A model generated the notes under the pieces. That model saw nothing but the letters and a program-made list of their open reading frames with translations. It was not told the DNA's origin and did no database searches. From NCBI RefSeq assembly GCF_001969445.1, contig NZ_CP017297.1:1984001-2048000 (forward strand): a stretch of 64,000 bases of DNA, given 5' to 3'. The stretch is from Brachybacterium sp. P6-10-X1 (lineage in GTDB: Bacteria; Actinomycetota; Actinomycetes; Actinomycetales; Dermabacteraceae). Shown here in pieces: positions 33,197 through 42,138 of the stretch. Position 1 is the stretch's first letter; every line of letters starts with the position of its first letter. Both the position numbers and the translations under genes were made by a program.

Positions 33197-33804
33197 CGAT
33201 GCTCCTCCGTCCCGTCCGTGGCCGTCCCGTCCGGACTCGTCCCGTCCGGGTCCCCGAAGCCGAGCTCGCCGCCGGGCTCCCGGTCCTCCTCGGTGTTCCG
33301 CCAGTCGTCGGCGGCACCCACGCCGTGCTCAGGATCCTCGTCCTCGAACCCGCGTGTGCCCTCCTCGGCACCGAAGCCGTGGGCGGAGTCCTGGGACGTC
33401 CCCAGCGTCTCGTCGACCTCGTTGACGGGCTCGGCCGACCGGGCCTCCCGGGACGGATCGAGGTGCTGGAAGTGGATGGATTCCATCGGCCCGGTGGTGG
33501 TCGCCGATCCGTCGCGGCGCAGGCGCCGCCCGGGCACGGGCTCCTCGCGTCCCACGAAGCGGGCGAAGGTGACCGTGCCGATGAACGCCAGCCCGGTCAG
33601 CCCGAGCATCGCCGGGCCCGCCCACGGCGCCTCCGCCGACGCCGCGTACAGCGCCATGCCGAGCACGACGAGGACCACCAGCGAGTCGATCGCGACGGCG
33701 CGGTCGAGGATCGTGGGTCCGACGATCATGCGGTAGACGACAGCCAGCGCGGTCAGGCTGAGCACCCCGCCGCCGACCACCAGGACGATGTCGAAGGGTG
33801 TCAT
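33193..33804 (-). CDS. mrpF: Mrp Na+/H+ antiporter subunit F
   Basis: Small membrane subunit, 203 residues. Three helices lie in residues 1-90 (FDIVLVVGGGVLSLTALAVVY, TILDRAVAIDSLVVLVVLGMAL and AMLGLTGLAFIGTVTFARFV), then about 110 residues of hydrophilic acidic tail rich in Glu, Asp, Gly and Thr. The core matches MrpF, which is usually 85-100 residues. Four-base overlaps on both sides couple it to mrpE and mrpG. Confidence 0.92.
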   Translation of the reverse strand: MTPFDIVLVVGGGVLSLTALAVVYRMIVGPTILDRAVAIDSLVVLVVLGMALYAASAEAPWAGPAMLGLTGLAFIGTVTFARFVGREEPVPGRRLRRDGSATTTGPMESIHFQHLDPSREARSAEPVNEVDETLGTSQDSAHGFGAEEGTRGFEDEDPEHGVGAADDWRNTEEDREPGGELGFGDPDGTSPDGTATDGTEEHR

Positions 33805-34340
33805 CGCAGACCCGCCTCCTCGAGCACCTCACGGTTGCCGACGGCCCACAGCAGCCGCTCCTCCTGGGCGTGGACCCGGCGTCGGGCGGCCTCGACCTCG
33901 TCGGGCGTGCCCGCCCCGATCACGTGCATGAACAGGGTGCCGGTGGCGCGCTGCGCCTCGACCACCACGGAGCCGGGGATCAGCGTGCACAGCACCCCGG
34001 TGGTGGTGAGGAAGAGGTCCGAGCGCGAGGCCATCCGCACCGCGATCACGGAGCTGGGCACCTGCGGCCCGGGACGGATCGCGTACCAGCCCACCTGCAG
34101 CGCGGACTCGCACAGGTCGTACATGAAGCGCAGCAGGAACCGCGCGAACCACAGCGGGCGAACGGTCAGCTCGTGGCCCATCGGCGGCATCGGGAACAGC
34201 ACGAACACGAGGACCGCGACGAAGGTGCCGCCCAGGACGTTCTTGAGGTCGACCCCGCCCCACAGCAGGCACCACAGGGCCACGGCCAGGACGATCCACA
34301 GCCAGGAACGGCGCAGGTCGCGCAGTCGCTTGCTCGTCAT
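33801..34340 (-). CDS. mrpE: Mrp Na+/H+ antiporter subunit E
   Basis: Membrane subunit of 179 residues. The N-terminal helices (SWLWIVLAVALWCLLWGG and NVLGGTFVAVLVFVLFPMPP) and the C-terminal IRPGPQVPSSVIAVRM with TTTGVLCTLIPGSVVVE are the MrpE pattern. It has normal family length without a tail. It overlaps mrpD and mrpF by four bases each. MrpE is needed for assembly of the complex. Confidence 0.93.
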   Translation of the reverse strand: MTSKRLRDLRRSWLWIVLAVALWCLLWGGVDLKNVLGGTFVAVLVFVLFPMPPMGHELTVRPLWFARFLLRFMYDLCESALQVGWYAIRPGPQVPSSVIAVRMASRSDLFLTTTGVLCTLIPGSVVVEAQRATGTLFMHVIGAGTPDEVEAARRRVHAQEERLLWAVGNREVLEEAGLR

Positions 34341-35899
34341 CGCGCGTCCACCTTCTCTCCGGCGTCATCGATGCGGTAGACGAGATCCGCGGCGCGGTCG
34401 TCGCCGAGCACCGCGCTGACGTACGGCGTGCGCTCGAGCACCGAGGAGGCGGCCTCGTTCGCGTAGGTCATGATCGGCCCGGCCAGCACCGTCAGCAGCA
34501 GGGAGAACGCGATCAGCGCCGCCGTGGCACCGGTCATCACCCGAGGGATCACCACGGCGCGGGAGATGATCTCCTCGCTGGGGGGCTGCCAGAAGGCCCG
34601 GTTCCAGATCTTCGCGATCGCGTAGAGGGTCAGCAGGCTGGTGATCACGCTGATCCCGATCAGGATCCAACCCGAAGCGCGGTCGTACTCGATGCCGGCT
34701 TCGATCAGCCCCACCTTCCCGATGAAGCCGGAGAACGGCGGGATGCCCGCGAGGTTCATCGCCGGGACGAAGAAGAGGACCGCGATCAGCGGGGCCAGCT
34801 TCGCCATCCCGCCGAGCTTGATGAGGTTCGTGGTCCCGCCGCGGGTCTCGATGAGGCCGGCGCCGAGGAACAGCACGGACTGCACGGTGATGTGGTGGGC
34901 GACGTAGTAGATCGTCGCACCCATGCCCAGCTGCGTGCTCATCCCGATGCCGAACAGCATGTATCCCATGTGGGAGACCAGCGTGAAGGACAGCACACGC
35001 TTGAGATCCGTCTGCGCGACCGCGCCGAGGATGCCCACGAACAGGCTCAGCGCCGCCGCGCCCAGCAGCAGGTTCTGGATCTGCGAGGCCGGGAACAGCA
35101 GCGTCTCCAGGCGCAGGATCGCGTAGATGCCCACCTTGGTCAGCAGTCCCGCGAACACCGCGGTCACCGGAGCGGGCGCCGTCGGGTAGGAGTCCGGCAG
35201 CCAGGCGCTGAGGGGGAAGATCGCGGCCTTGATCGCGAACGCCACCAGCAGCATCAGCTCGAGCATCATGCGGGTTCCCGGCTCGAGGCCGTCCAGGCGC
35301 ACGGCCAGCTCGGCCAGGTTCACGGTGCCGGTCGCGGCGTACACGGCGGCGATCGCCGACAGGAAGATCACGGAGCTCAGCAGGGAGACGATCACGTAGG
35401 TGGTGGCGGCGCGGATGCGGCTGGCGGAGCCGCCGAGGGTGAGCAGCACGTAGCTCGCCGCCAGCAGCACCTCGAATCCGACGTAGAGATTGAACAGGTC
35501 CCCGGCGAGGAAGGCCATCGACACCCCGGCCACCAGCGCCAGGTAGGTGGGGTGGTAGATCGCCACCGGGGTGCGTCCCACTCGTTCGTCGACCGTCTGC
35601 GCGCTGGAGTAGATCAGCACCGTGAGGGTGACGAAGCTGGAGACGACGAGCATCAGGGCGGTCAGTCGGTCGGCGACCAGCACGATGCCCAGCTGCGGGG
35701 TCCAGTTGCCGATCTGCAGGACCAGCACGCTCTCCTGGGTGACGTACCAGCCCATCGTCAGGGCGACGACGAGGATGGCGACCAGGGTGAGGATCGACAG
35801 CCACATCTGGATGCGGGCGTGGTGGCGCAGCAGCAGCGAGGCCGCGGCACCGCCCAGCGGGAGCATCACCGGCAGGGCGAGGAGGAGCTCGATGCTCAT
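34337..35899 (-). CDS. mrpD: Mrp Na+/H+ antiporter subunit D
   Basis: Large antiporter-like subunit of 520 residues related to NuoM/NuoN of complex I. About 14 helices; the proton-channel lysine and glutamate regions are seen in YLALVAGVSMAFLAGDLFNLYVGFEVL and IKAAIFPLSAWLPDSYPTAP, and the discontinuous-helix region in LLTKVGIYAILRLETLL. The ATG at 35899 overlaps the mrpC stop (ATGA). The longer open frame upstream lies in mrpC. Confidence 0.96.
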   Translation of the reverse strand: MSIELLLALPVMLPLGGAAASLLLRHHARIQMWLSILTLVAILVVALTMGWYVTQESVLVLQIGNWTPQLGIVLVADRLTALMLVVSSFVTLTVLIYSSAQTVDERVGRTPVAIYHPTYLALVAGVSMAFLAGDLFNLYVGFEVLLAASYVLLTLGGSASRIRAATTYVIVSLLSSVIFLSAIAAVYAATGTVNLAELAVRLDGLEPGTRMMLELMLLVAFAIKAAIFPLSAWLPDSYPTAPAPVTAVFAGLLTKVGIYAILRLETLLFPASQIQNLLLGAAALSLFVGILGAVAQTDLKRVLSFTLVSHMGYMLFGIGMSTQLGMGATIYYVAHHITVQSVLFLGAGLIETRGGTTNLIKLGGMAKLAPLIAVLFFVPAMNLAGIPPFSGFIGKVGLIEAGIEYDRASGWILIGISVITSLLTLYAIAKIWNRAFWQPPSEEIISRAVVIPRVMTGATAALIAFSLLLTVLAGPIMTYANEAASSVLERTPYVSAVLGDDRAADLVYRIDDAGEKVDAR

Positions 35900-36552
35900 A
35901 GTTCCCCCCGTCCGTCGGTGTGTTCCCGGTCGGTCTCCGTCGCGGGGCCGGCTCCGGGGGCGTCGGCCGCGTGGTGATCGCGTTCGCTGCGGCGGAATCC
36001 TCGCCGCGGCGAGGACGTGCCGCCCTCGTCGGCCTCGGTGGCGTCCTGGGGGACGTCCTCGGCGCTGGTGAGGTCGGAGCCGAGCTGGTCCTCGTCGGTC
36101 GGGGCGAAGCCCTGGGAGTGCATCAGCGCGCCACGGCGCGACTCCTCCGACAGGGCCTGCGACCACGGCAGCTTCTCGGTGTCCTCGGAGCGGCGGCGAC
36201 GGCGGCGCAGCACGCGGCGGTCCTCGACGTCGTCGGGAACCTCGTCGTGGCCGAACAGCTGCCAGGCGCGGTAGGCCAGGGCGATGCCGAAGGCGGTGAT
36301 GCCCAGGGAGATGACGATCGCGGTGAGCACCATCGCGAACGGCAGCGGGTCGGTCATGTCCTCCGGGTCGGCGGTGCCCTCGAAGGGCGGCAGCCCGGGC
36401 CGGCCGGCGGCGACGATGAACAGCAGGTTCACGCCGTTGCTCAGCAGCACGAAGCCGAGGACCACCCGGGTCAGCGTGCGCTCGAGCACGAGGTAGACGC
36501 CGCAGGCGACGAGCACCCCCGCGGTCAGCAGCAGGGCGAGGCTAACGGACAT
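35896..36552 (-). CDS. mrpC: Mrp Na+/H+ antiporter subunit C
   Basis: NuoK-like subunit with three helices (SLALLLTAGVLVACGVYLVL, LTRVVLGFVLLSNGVNLLF and the AMVLTAIVISLGITAFGIAL region) in residues 1-100. A hydrophilic extension of about 115 residues follows (RRRRRRSEDTEKLPW, then an acidic stretch), while normal MrpC has 110-125 residues in total. It overlaps the mrpAB gene by 11 bases and mrpD by four. Confidence 0.94.
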   Translation of the reverse strand: MSVSLALLLTAGVLVACGVYLVLERTLTRVVLGFVLLSNGVNLLFIVAAGRPGLPPFEGTADPEDMTDPLPFAMVLTAIVISLGITAFGIALAYRAWQLFGHDEVPDDVEDRRVLRRRRRRSEDTEKLPWSQALSEESRRGALMHSQGFAPTDEDQLGSDLTSAEDVPQDATEADEGGTSSPRRGFRRSERDHHAADAPGAGPATETDREHTDGRGEL

Positions 36553-39475
36553 CGCTCTCCACCTCCTGCTGCTGGTCGATCTGGGCGCCGAGGGTGCGCA
36601 GGAAGTCGAGGATCACGCCGACCACCACGAGGTACACGCCGGTGTCGAACAGCAGGGCGCTGGGGAAGTGCAGCTCGCCCAGAATCGGCACGTGGACCAC
36701 CGGGGTCGCGGTGGAGAACACGCTGCCGCCCATCAGCACCGGCAGCACACCGGCCAGGACCGCGATGGCCATCCCGGTGCCGAGCACGAACCCGGCCTGC
36801 ACGGGCGCGGCCTCGGAGAGCTCGTAGCGCCCGCCGGCGAGGTAGCGCAGCGCGAGGGCGAGACCGGCGACGAGACCTCCGGCGAAGCCGCCGCCGGGCA
36901 GGTTGTGCCCCGCCATCAGCAGGTACAGCGAGAACATCATCATCAAGGGGAAGGCGATGCGGGTGACCACCTCGAGCACCACCATGCGCCGCTCCGGAGC
37001 CAGGGTGAGCCCGGCCGAGAGCCAGGTGCGCCAGCGGTTGCCTCCGGCGACGTCCTCGGGGCGCGCATCGAAGTCCAGGGCGTTCTGAGGCAGGGCGGAG
37101 TCGGTGCGGCGCCTCCAGATCGACGTGTCGGTGTCGAGGTCCCGGACGCGCGAGATCGACTGCTCGCGCCGGGTGACGAAGATCAGCGAGGCGACACCGG
37201 TGGCGACCACCAGCAGCACCGAGATCTCGCCCATGGTGTCCCACACGCGGGCGTCGACCAGGGTCACGTTGACGACGTTGTGGCCGCCGCCGATCGTGTA
37301 GGCCGTCTCGATCAATCCCGGGCCGAGGGGGTCGAGGTAGCGGGCATCGGCGGCGTACAGAGCGGCGCCGCACAGCACGACAGCGGTGCTGATCGCGATC
37401 GCCCAGCGGCCCCAGGCCCCGATCTTCAGCGGCCGGCGCGAGAAGTGGGTGGGCAGCCGGCGCAGCACCAGCACCAGCACCACGGTCATCGCGGTCTCGA
37501 CCAGCACCTGGGTGGTCGCCACGTCCGGGGCGCCCGCGACCAGGAACAGCACGGCGACGGCATAGCCGGTCACGGAGATCAGGAACACGGCGCGCAGCCG
37601 GCGCCGGGAGCGGGCGGCGCCGAGAGCCGCGAGCGCCGCGACCGGCAGCACGATCAGCTCGACGGGATGGTGGAAGAGCACCAGGTTGTCCGGCACGGGC
37701 GACAGGGAGACGGCGACCGGGGTGACCAGCGCGATCAGCACCAGCAGCATGGTGCCCAGCGTGTAGGGCAGCGACCCTCGCTGGTACAGCGGCGTGATCG
37801 CGACCGCGGCGGCATCGACCAGACGCATGATGCGGCGGAAGGCGCGCTCGGCATCGATCCGGTCGAGCAGCTCCTCGTTCGCCCAGCTCTGCGGCGAGAC
37901 CTTCTTCTGGAACCGGGCCAGCGGCTTCGCCGCCAGGCACGCCAGGATCCCGACGCCGAGGGCGACGACGGAGGCCAGCAGCGGCACCCCCAGGTGCGGG
38001 ATCACCACGAGGTGGACACCCTCGCCGGTGTCCGGCAGCGCCGAGGAGAAGCCGCGCAGGATCGTCTCGAGCGGCCCGGTCAGCGCCGCCAGGGCGATCG
38101 ACGCCGTCGCGACCAGGGCGGGCGGGAGCCAGAACAGCACCGGGATGGTCGGCTTCTCGACGGCGGGCGCCCCCGGGGCGCTGCCGAAGGCGCCGTGGAC
38201 GAACCGCCAGGAGTACGCGACGGTCAGGATCGAGCCGGCGACCAGCGCGATCAGCAGGACCCGCTGCCAGCTCCCGCCGTACCAGAGCGCGGTGAACAGC
38301 GCCTCCTTCGCGACGAAGCCGAACAGCGGGGGCACCGCCGCCATCGAGGCCGCCGAGACGACGCCGATCACGGTGACCACCGGCGCGACCTTCGCCACAC
38401 CGGAGAGCACCCGCAGGTCACGGGTGCCGAACTTCTTGTCGATGATGCCGACGACCATGAACAGCGGCGCCTTGAACACGGCATGGGCGATGAGCATCGC
38501 GAGCCCCGCCAGCAGGGCGTCGTGCGTGGCCACGCCCGCCACGGCGGAGAGGAAGCCGAGCTGGGAGACGGTGCCGTAGGCCAGCAGGAGCTTGATGTCG
38601 GTCTGGCGCAGCGCGCGCCAGCCGCCGAGGATCATCGTCGCCGCTCCGAGGGCGGCGATGATCATGGTGATGATCTCCACGTGGGTCAGCGCCGGACCCA
38701 TCCGCAGGATCAGGTACACCCCGGCCTTCACCATCGCCGCGGCGTGGAGGTATGCGGAGACCGGGGTGGGGGCGGCCATCGCACCGGGCAGCCAGAAGTG
38801 GGTGGGGATCAGGGCGGACTTGGTCGTGGCCCCGGCGAGGATCAGCAGCACCGCCACGATCAGGAACGGCCCGGCGTCGGCCCACATCGGCGAGGCGACG
38901 ATGTCCGAGAGCCGCAGGGAGTCGGCCTCGCCGGCGAGCATCAGCAGTCCCACCAGCATCGCCAGCCCGCCGGCGGTCGTGGAGATCAGCGCGTTCATGG
39001 CCGCACGGCGGGAGGCCTGCTTCTCCTGGTAGTGGCCGACGAGCAGGTAGGAGAAGACGGTCGTGAGCTCCCAGAAGGTGTAGAGCACCATCACGTCGTC
39101 GGAGAGCACCAGACCGACCATGGCGCCCGCGAAGGCCGTCAGCACTCCGGCGAAACGGCCCAGCCCCGGTTCGGTGTCCTTGAAGTACCGCGCGCAGTAC
39201 AGCAGCACCATGGCGCCGATGCCGGTGGCAATCAGGGCCATCACCCAGCTCAGCGGGTCCAGACGGAAGGCGAGGTCGATACCGAAGGCGGGGATCCACG
39301 GGACGGAGATCTCCAGCGGATCCTCGGCGAGTGCGACCGGGTCGATCGTGGCCAGCCAGATCGCGGACGCGGCGGGCACCGCGGACAGCGGGAAGAACGC
39401 GCTGCGCCCCATCAGCCGCACCAGGAGAGGCCCCAGCAGGGCCGCCACCAGATGGGCGAGGAGCATCGAGTACAC
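36542..39475 (-). CDS. mrpA: Mrp Na+/H+ antiporter subunit A fused to subunit B
   Basis: Largest subunit, about 977 residues. The NuoL-like MrpA part fills roughly residues 1-780, with VLYTFWELTTVFSYLLVGHY and SALIPTHFWLPGAMAAPTPVSAYLHAA as channel motifs. The C-terminal 150 residues (EVVTRIAFPLMMMFSLYLLM, AGHNLPGGGFAGGLVAGLAL) are the MnhB/MrpB domain, so A and B are one protein, as in several actinobacteria. I prefer the GTG at 39475, five bases after GGAG; an ATG 15 bases upstream lacks a ribosome site. It is first in the operon mrpAB-C-D-E-F-G; a TAGAAT -10 lies upstream. Confidence 0.95.
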   Translation of the reverse strand: MYSMLLAHLVAALLGPLLVRLMGRSAFFPLSAVPAASAIWLATIDPVALAEDPLEISVPWIPAFGIDLAFRLDPLSWVMALIATGIGAMVLLYCARYFKDTEPGLGRFAGVLTAFAGAMVGLVLSDDVMVLYTFWELTTVFSYLLVGHYQEKQASRRAAMNALISTTAGGLAMLVGLLMLAGEADSLRLSDIVASPMWADAGPFLIVAVLLILAGATTKSALIPTHFWLPGAMAAPTPVSAYLHAAAMVKAGVYLILRMGPALTHVEIITMIIAALGAATMILGGWRALRQTDIKLLLAYGTVSQLGFLSAVAGVATHDALLAGLAMLIAHAVFKAPLFMVVGIIDKKFGTRDLRVLSGVAKVAPVVTVIGVVSAASMAAVPPLFGFVAKEALFTALWYGGSWQRVLLIALVAGSILTVAYSWRFVHGAFGSAPGAPAVEKPTIPVLFWLPPALVATASIALAALTGPLETILRGFSSALPDTGEGVHLVVIPHLGVPLLASVVALGVGILACLAAKPLARFQKKVSPQSWANEELLDRIDAERAFRRIMRLVDAAAVAITPLYQRGSLPYTLGTMLLVLIALVTPVAVSLSPVPDNLVLFHHPVELIVLPVAALAALGAARSRRRLRAVFLISVTGYAVAVLFLVAGAPDVATTQVLVETAMTVVLVLVLRRLPTHFSRRPLKIGAWGRWAIAISTAVVLCGAALYAADARYLDPLGPGLIETAYTIGGGHNVVNVTLVDARVWDTMGEISVLLVVATGVASLIFVTRREQSISRVRDLDTDTSIWRRRTDSALPQNALDFDARPEDVAGGNRWRTWLSAGLTLAPERRMVVLEVVTRIAFPLMMMFSLYLLMAGHNLPGGGFAGGLVAGLALALRYLAGGRYELSEAAPVQAGFVLGTGMAIAVLAGVLPVLMGGSVFSTATPVVHVPILGELHFPSALLFDTGVYLVVVGVILDFLRTLGAQIDQQQEVESDVR

Positions 39476-39517
39476 GCAGTCTCCGTCCATCGTGCAGGAG
39501 TGAAGGGGGCCGCGAAC

Positions 39518-39523
39518 ATTCTA
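39518..39523 (-). promoter_or_regulatory. -10 hexamer of the mrp operon
   Basis: TAGAAT on the minus strand, placing the transcription start near 39510 and giving a leader of about 30 bases before the mrpA start. Confidence 0.5.
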
Positions 39524-39589
39524 CGGGAGGTCGCACCCCGGTTCCTGGGGGAAATGTCGCCCCGGGCCCGCGAGAAGTCTCGCTCTTCT

Positions 39590-39684
39590 CGCGGGTCCGG
39601 GCTCTTTCCGCGGGTCCGGGATCTTCCCGCGGGTCCGGGATCTTCGCGCCGGTCCGGGCTCTTCCCGCGGGTCCGGGATCTTCG
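39590..39684. repeat. 19-bp tandem repeat, five units
   Basis: Five consecutive 19-base units at 39590, 39609, 39628, 39647 and 39666, each close to CGCGGGTCCGGGATCTTCC; a sixth begins and diverges. The array fills the spacer between the divergent mrp operon and the MFS gene. Confidence 0.88.
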
Positions 39685-39745
39685 CGCGGGCGCAGGAGCT
39701 CTCCTGGCGTGCCTCGCGGGTGCGGGATCGACCCCGCGGGCTCCG

Positions 39746-39751
39746 TAGAGT
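39746..39751 (+). promoter_or_regulatory. -10 hexamer, leaderless promoter of the Atg22-like MFS gene
   Basis: TAGAGT ends six bases before the ATG at 39758. Confidence 0.65.
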
Positions 39752-39757
39752 GTGTCC

Positions 39758-41119
39758 ATGGCCACCACCGAGGACCAGGGCGACCGTCCGGAGACGCGGA
39801 CCGCACCCCGACTCGCCCGTCGCCCCGTCGTCTCCTTCGCCCTGTGGGACGGAGGGATGTCCGCCTTCAGCTCTGTGATCCTGACGTTCGTGTTCGCGAC
39901 CTATGTCGCCAGTGCCGTCGCCGCCGAGGGCGCCGTCGGCCGTGAGGCGATCACCGCGGCCCAGGACCACGGCTCCCGGGTGCTGACCACCTGGCAGGCG
40001 ATCGGCGCCGTCGCCGTCGCGCTGCTGGCCCCGCTGCTGGGCAATCTCGCCGACCGCGGCGGAGCCCGCAACGCTCTGCTGCGGATCACGACGCTGGCCA
40101 CCGTGGTGGTGGTGGCGCTGATGCCCATGGTCGCCCTCGATGCCGACTACCTGGTGCTCGGCGCCGCCCTGATCGCGCTCGCCGTCGTGTTCAGCGAGCT
40201 GGCCGGGGTGTTCGTCAACTCCGTGCTGCCGGAGGTGTCCACCCCCGCCAACCGTGGCCGGGTCTCCGGGACCGCCTGGGCGGTGGGCTACTGGGGCTCG
40301 ATCGTGTGCCTGGCTGCGGTGCTCGTGCTCTTCGTGATGCCGGGGACGGGTCTGCTCGGGATCACCGGAGAGGGTGGCTGGAACTACCGGGCGATCCCGC
40401 TGTTCGTGGCGCTGTGGATCCTGGTCGGGACGCTGCCGCTGATGCTCTGGGCCCCGAAGCATCCCGCCTCCGCCCCCGGCGAGAGGTGGACCCCGTGGCA
40501 GGGCTACGCCAGCATCGCCCGGCGCGTGGTGCGGGCCTTCCGCGAGGAGCCCGTGATGCTGCAGTACCTGGTCGCCTCGGCGGTCTACCGCGACGGGCTG
40601 GGCGCTGTCTTCTCCATCGCCGGAGTGCTGGCCGCCAACGCCTACGGCTTCACCACCGTCGAGATCATCATCTTCGGCATCTCCGCCAACCTCATCGCCG
40701 GTGTCGGGGTCTTCCTCGGGGGTCGGGCCGACGACCGCATCGGCACCCGCTGGATCATCATCATCGGCTGCCTCGGCATCATCGTGCTCGGCCTGGTGGT
40801 GCTGGCCTTCGGCTCCACCCTGGTGTTCTGGGTGGCGGGCCTGGCGATCTGCCTGTTCGTCGGCCCGGTGCAGTCCGCCTCCAGGAACCTGCTCACGCGC
40901 CTGTCGCAGCCCGGCCGCGAGACGGAGAACTTCGGCCTGTACGCCACCACCGGGCGCGCGCTGGGCTTCCTGGGCACCGCAGCCTTCGCCGCATCCGTGG
41001 CGATCTTCGGGTCCACCCAGGCCGGGATCCTCGGCATCGTGGTGGTGATGGCGGTGGGGCTGCTCGCCTTCCTGCCGATCCGGCTCGGCGCTGCGGGACG
41101 GGCTCCCGCCGACACCTGA
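39758..41119 (+). CDS. MFS transporter, UMF1/Atg22-like
   Basis: Membrane transporter of 453 residues with about twelve helices. The N-terminal segment VVSFALWDGGMSAFSSVILTF and the loop GNLADRGGARNALLRI are typical of the Atg22-like (UMF1) branch, as is VGPVQSASRNLLTRLSQPGRE in the second half. Eukaryotic Atg22 exports amino acids from the vacuole; the bacterial substrate is unknown. The start at 39758 agrees with a leaderless promoter, and an in-frame ATG two codons upstream would fall inside that promoter spacer. Divergent from the mrp operon. Confidence 0.92.
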   Translation: MATTEDQGDRPETRTAPRLARRPVVSFALWDGGMSAFSSVILTFVFATYVASAVAAEGAVGREAITAAQDHGSRVLTTWQAIGAVAVALLAPLLGNLADRGGARNALLRITTLATVVVVALMPMVALDADYLVLGAALIALAVVFSELAGVFVNSVLPEVSTPANRGRVSGTAWAVGYWGSIVCLAAVLVLFVMPGTGLLGITGEGGWNYRAIPLFVALWILVGTLPLMLWAPKHPASAPGERWTPWQGYASIARRVVRAFREEPVMLQYLVASAVYRDGLGAVFSIAGVLAANAYGFTTVEIIIFGISANLIAGVGVFLGGRADDRIGTRWIIIIGCLGIIVLGLVVLAFGSTLVFWVAGLAICLFVGPVQSASRNLLTRLSQPGRETENFGLYATTGRALGFLGTAAFAASVAIFGSTQAGILGIVVVMAVGLLAFLPIRLGAAGRAPADT

Positions 41120-41230
41120 GGCCGACGGGACCGGCCGTTCAGGTGCCCACAGGAGACCGGACCCGAAGGCGCCGGCGCCGGTCAGCCGCGGAGCGGGACA
41201 GCCGCGCAGCCCGATCAGCCGGTGTGGCCG

Positions 41231-41320
41231 GAACAGTCGAGGTAGCTGGATCAGTCGAGGTGGCCCGATCAGGCGAGGTGGCCGGATCAGTCGAGGTGGC
41301 CCGATCAGGCGAGGTGGCCG
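41231..41320. repeat. 18-bp tandem repeat, five units, covering a stop codon
   Basis: Units start at 41231, 41249, 41267, 41285 and 41303, each close to GATCAGTCGAGGTGGCCC with alternating AGTC/AGGC. The last unit contains the stop codon of the unknown gene at 41305, and on the minus strand each of the following units carries the same TGA in the same frame. Confidence 0.9.
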
Positions 41321-42138
41321 GGATCGACGAGGAACCCCTCGAGGTCGACGATGTAACCGCCGACGGTCTCGGTGAGCAGTCCCGCGATCAGGCCGATCCG
41401 CCGGTAGGCCTGCGACCAGCGTTCGGCGGTCTCGACGTCGGGTGCCTCGACGGCGTCCTCCGCCTCGTCGGCCGGCACGTGCACCAGCTCGTAGTCGACC
41501 GCATCGTCCAACCAGCTCAGCTCTGCCAGGGCCGTCGGTCGGGAGCTGCGCGTGACCCGCACGCCGATGTGGCCCCCTTCGTCCAGAGGGATGGTGGCGC
41601 TGTAGCCGGAACGCGGGACGTCCTCGGGGACCTCGTCGAGCTCCGCCTCGGGCTCCAGCGGCGCCAGCAGCTGGGCGAACGACTCCGGGGCCAGGACATG
41701 CGGGGAGACCACGGTCAGGTCGCGCACATGGAAGGGATGCGGCTCCAGGCGGCTGCCGTCGTCGGTGACCACCGCGCCGTGCAGCCTCCGGCCCAGCGAC
41801 CAGGCGAGGTCGAGGGCGCGCCGCTCCGCCCCGAAGGGCGCTCCGTCCGGGAAGGCCCGGCCGTAGCCGTGGGAGTCCGTCATGCCCTCGGGCATCGGAT
41901 CCTCCCGCTCGCGCGGCGTGTCCAGGGTCCAGCGGCCGGCACCGCGCGGAGAGGGGTCCGGGACCAGACGGGCACCGTCCCCGCAGTCGATGGCCCCGTC
42001 GGCCCCGAGCTGTGCCGACGGACGGACGTTGCGCACCATCGCCAGCACGTCCTGCGGGTCGGTCCCCCGCGGCAGCTGCACCCGGTGGCCGGTGCGGCCG
42101 GACATGTCGCCGCCGGTCGCGGCGCTGTGGTCGGTCAC
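41305..42138 (-). CDS. Hypothetical protein coupled to dcd
   Basis: Soluble acidic protein of 277 residues of a family I do not recognise. The N-terminal part has [23 protein letters not shown] and a Pro-rich stretch; the middle reads [21 protein letters not shown] and a strand-rich [21 protein letters not shown]; the end is [31 protein letters not shown]. No membrane segment or catalytic motif is visible. Its GTG overlaps the dcd stop as GTGA, so translation is coupled to dCTP deaminase; a link to nucleotide metabolism is only suggested by that. The stop lies inside an 18-base tandem repeat. Confidence 0.8.
   Translation of the reverse strand: MTDHSAATGGDMSGRTGHRVQLPRGTDPQDVLAMVRNVRPSAQLGADGAIDCGDGARLVPDPSPRGAGRWTLDTPREREDPMPEGMTDSHGYGRAFPDGAPFGAERRALDLAWSLGRRLHGAVVTDDGSRLEPHPFHVRDLTVVSPHVLAPESFAQLLAPLEPEAELDEVPEDVPRSGYSATIPLDEGGHIGVRVTRSSRPTALAELSWLDDAVDYELVHVPADEAEDAVEAPDVETAERWSQAYRRIGLIAGLLTETVGGYIVDLEGFLVDPGHLA

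Noticed and set aside
36668-39748. 1026-codon plus-strand frame
   Set aside because: Antisense of mrpA; composition is almost only Gly, Arg, Gln, His and Asp, typical of a high-GC shadow.
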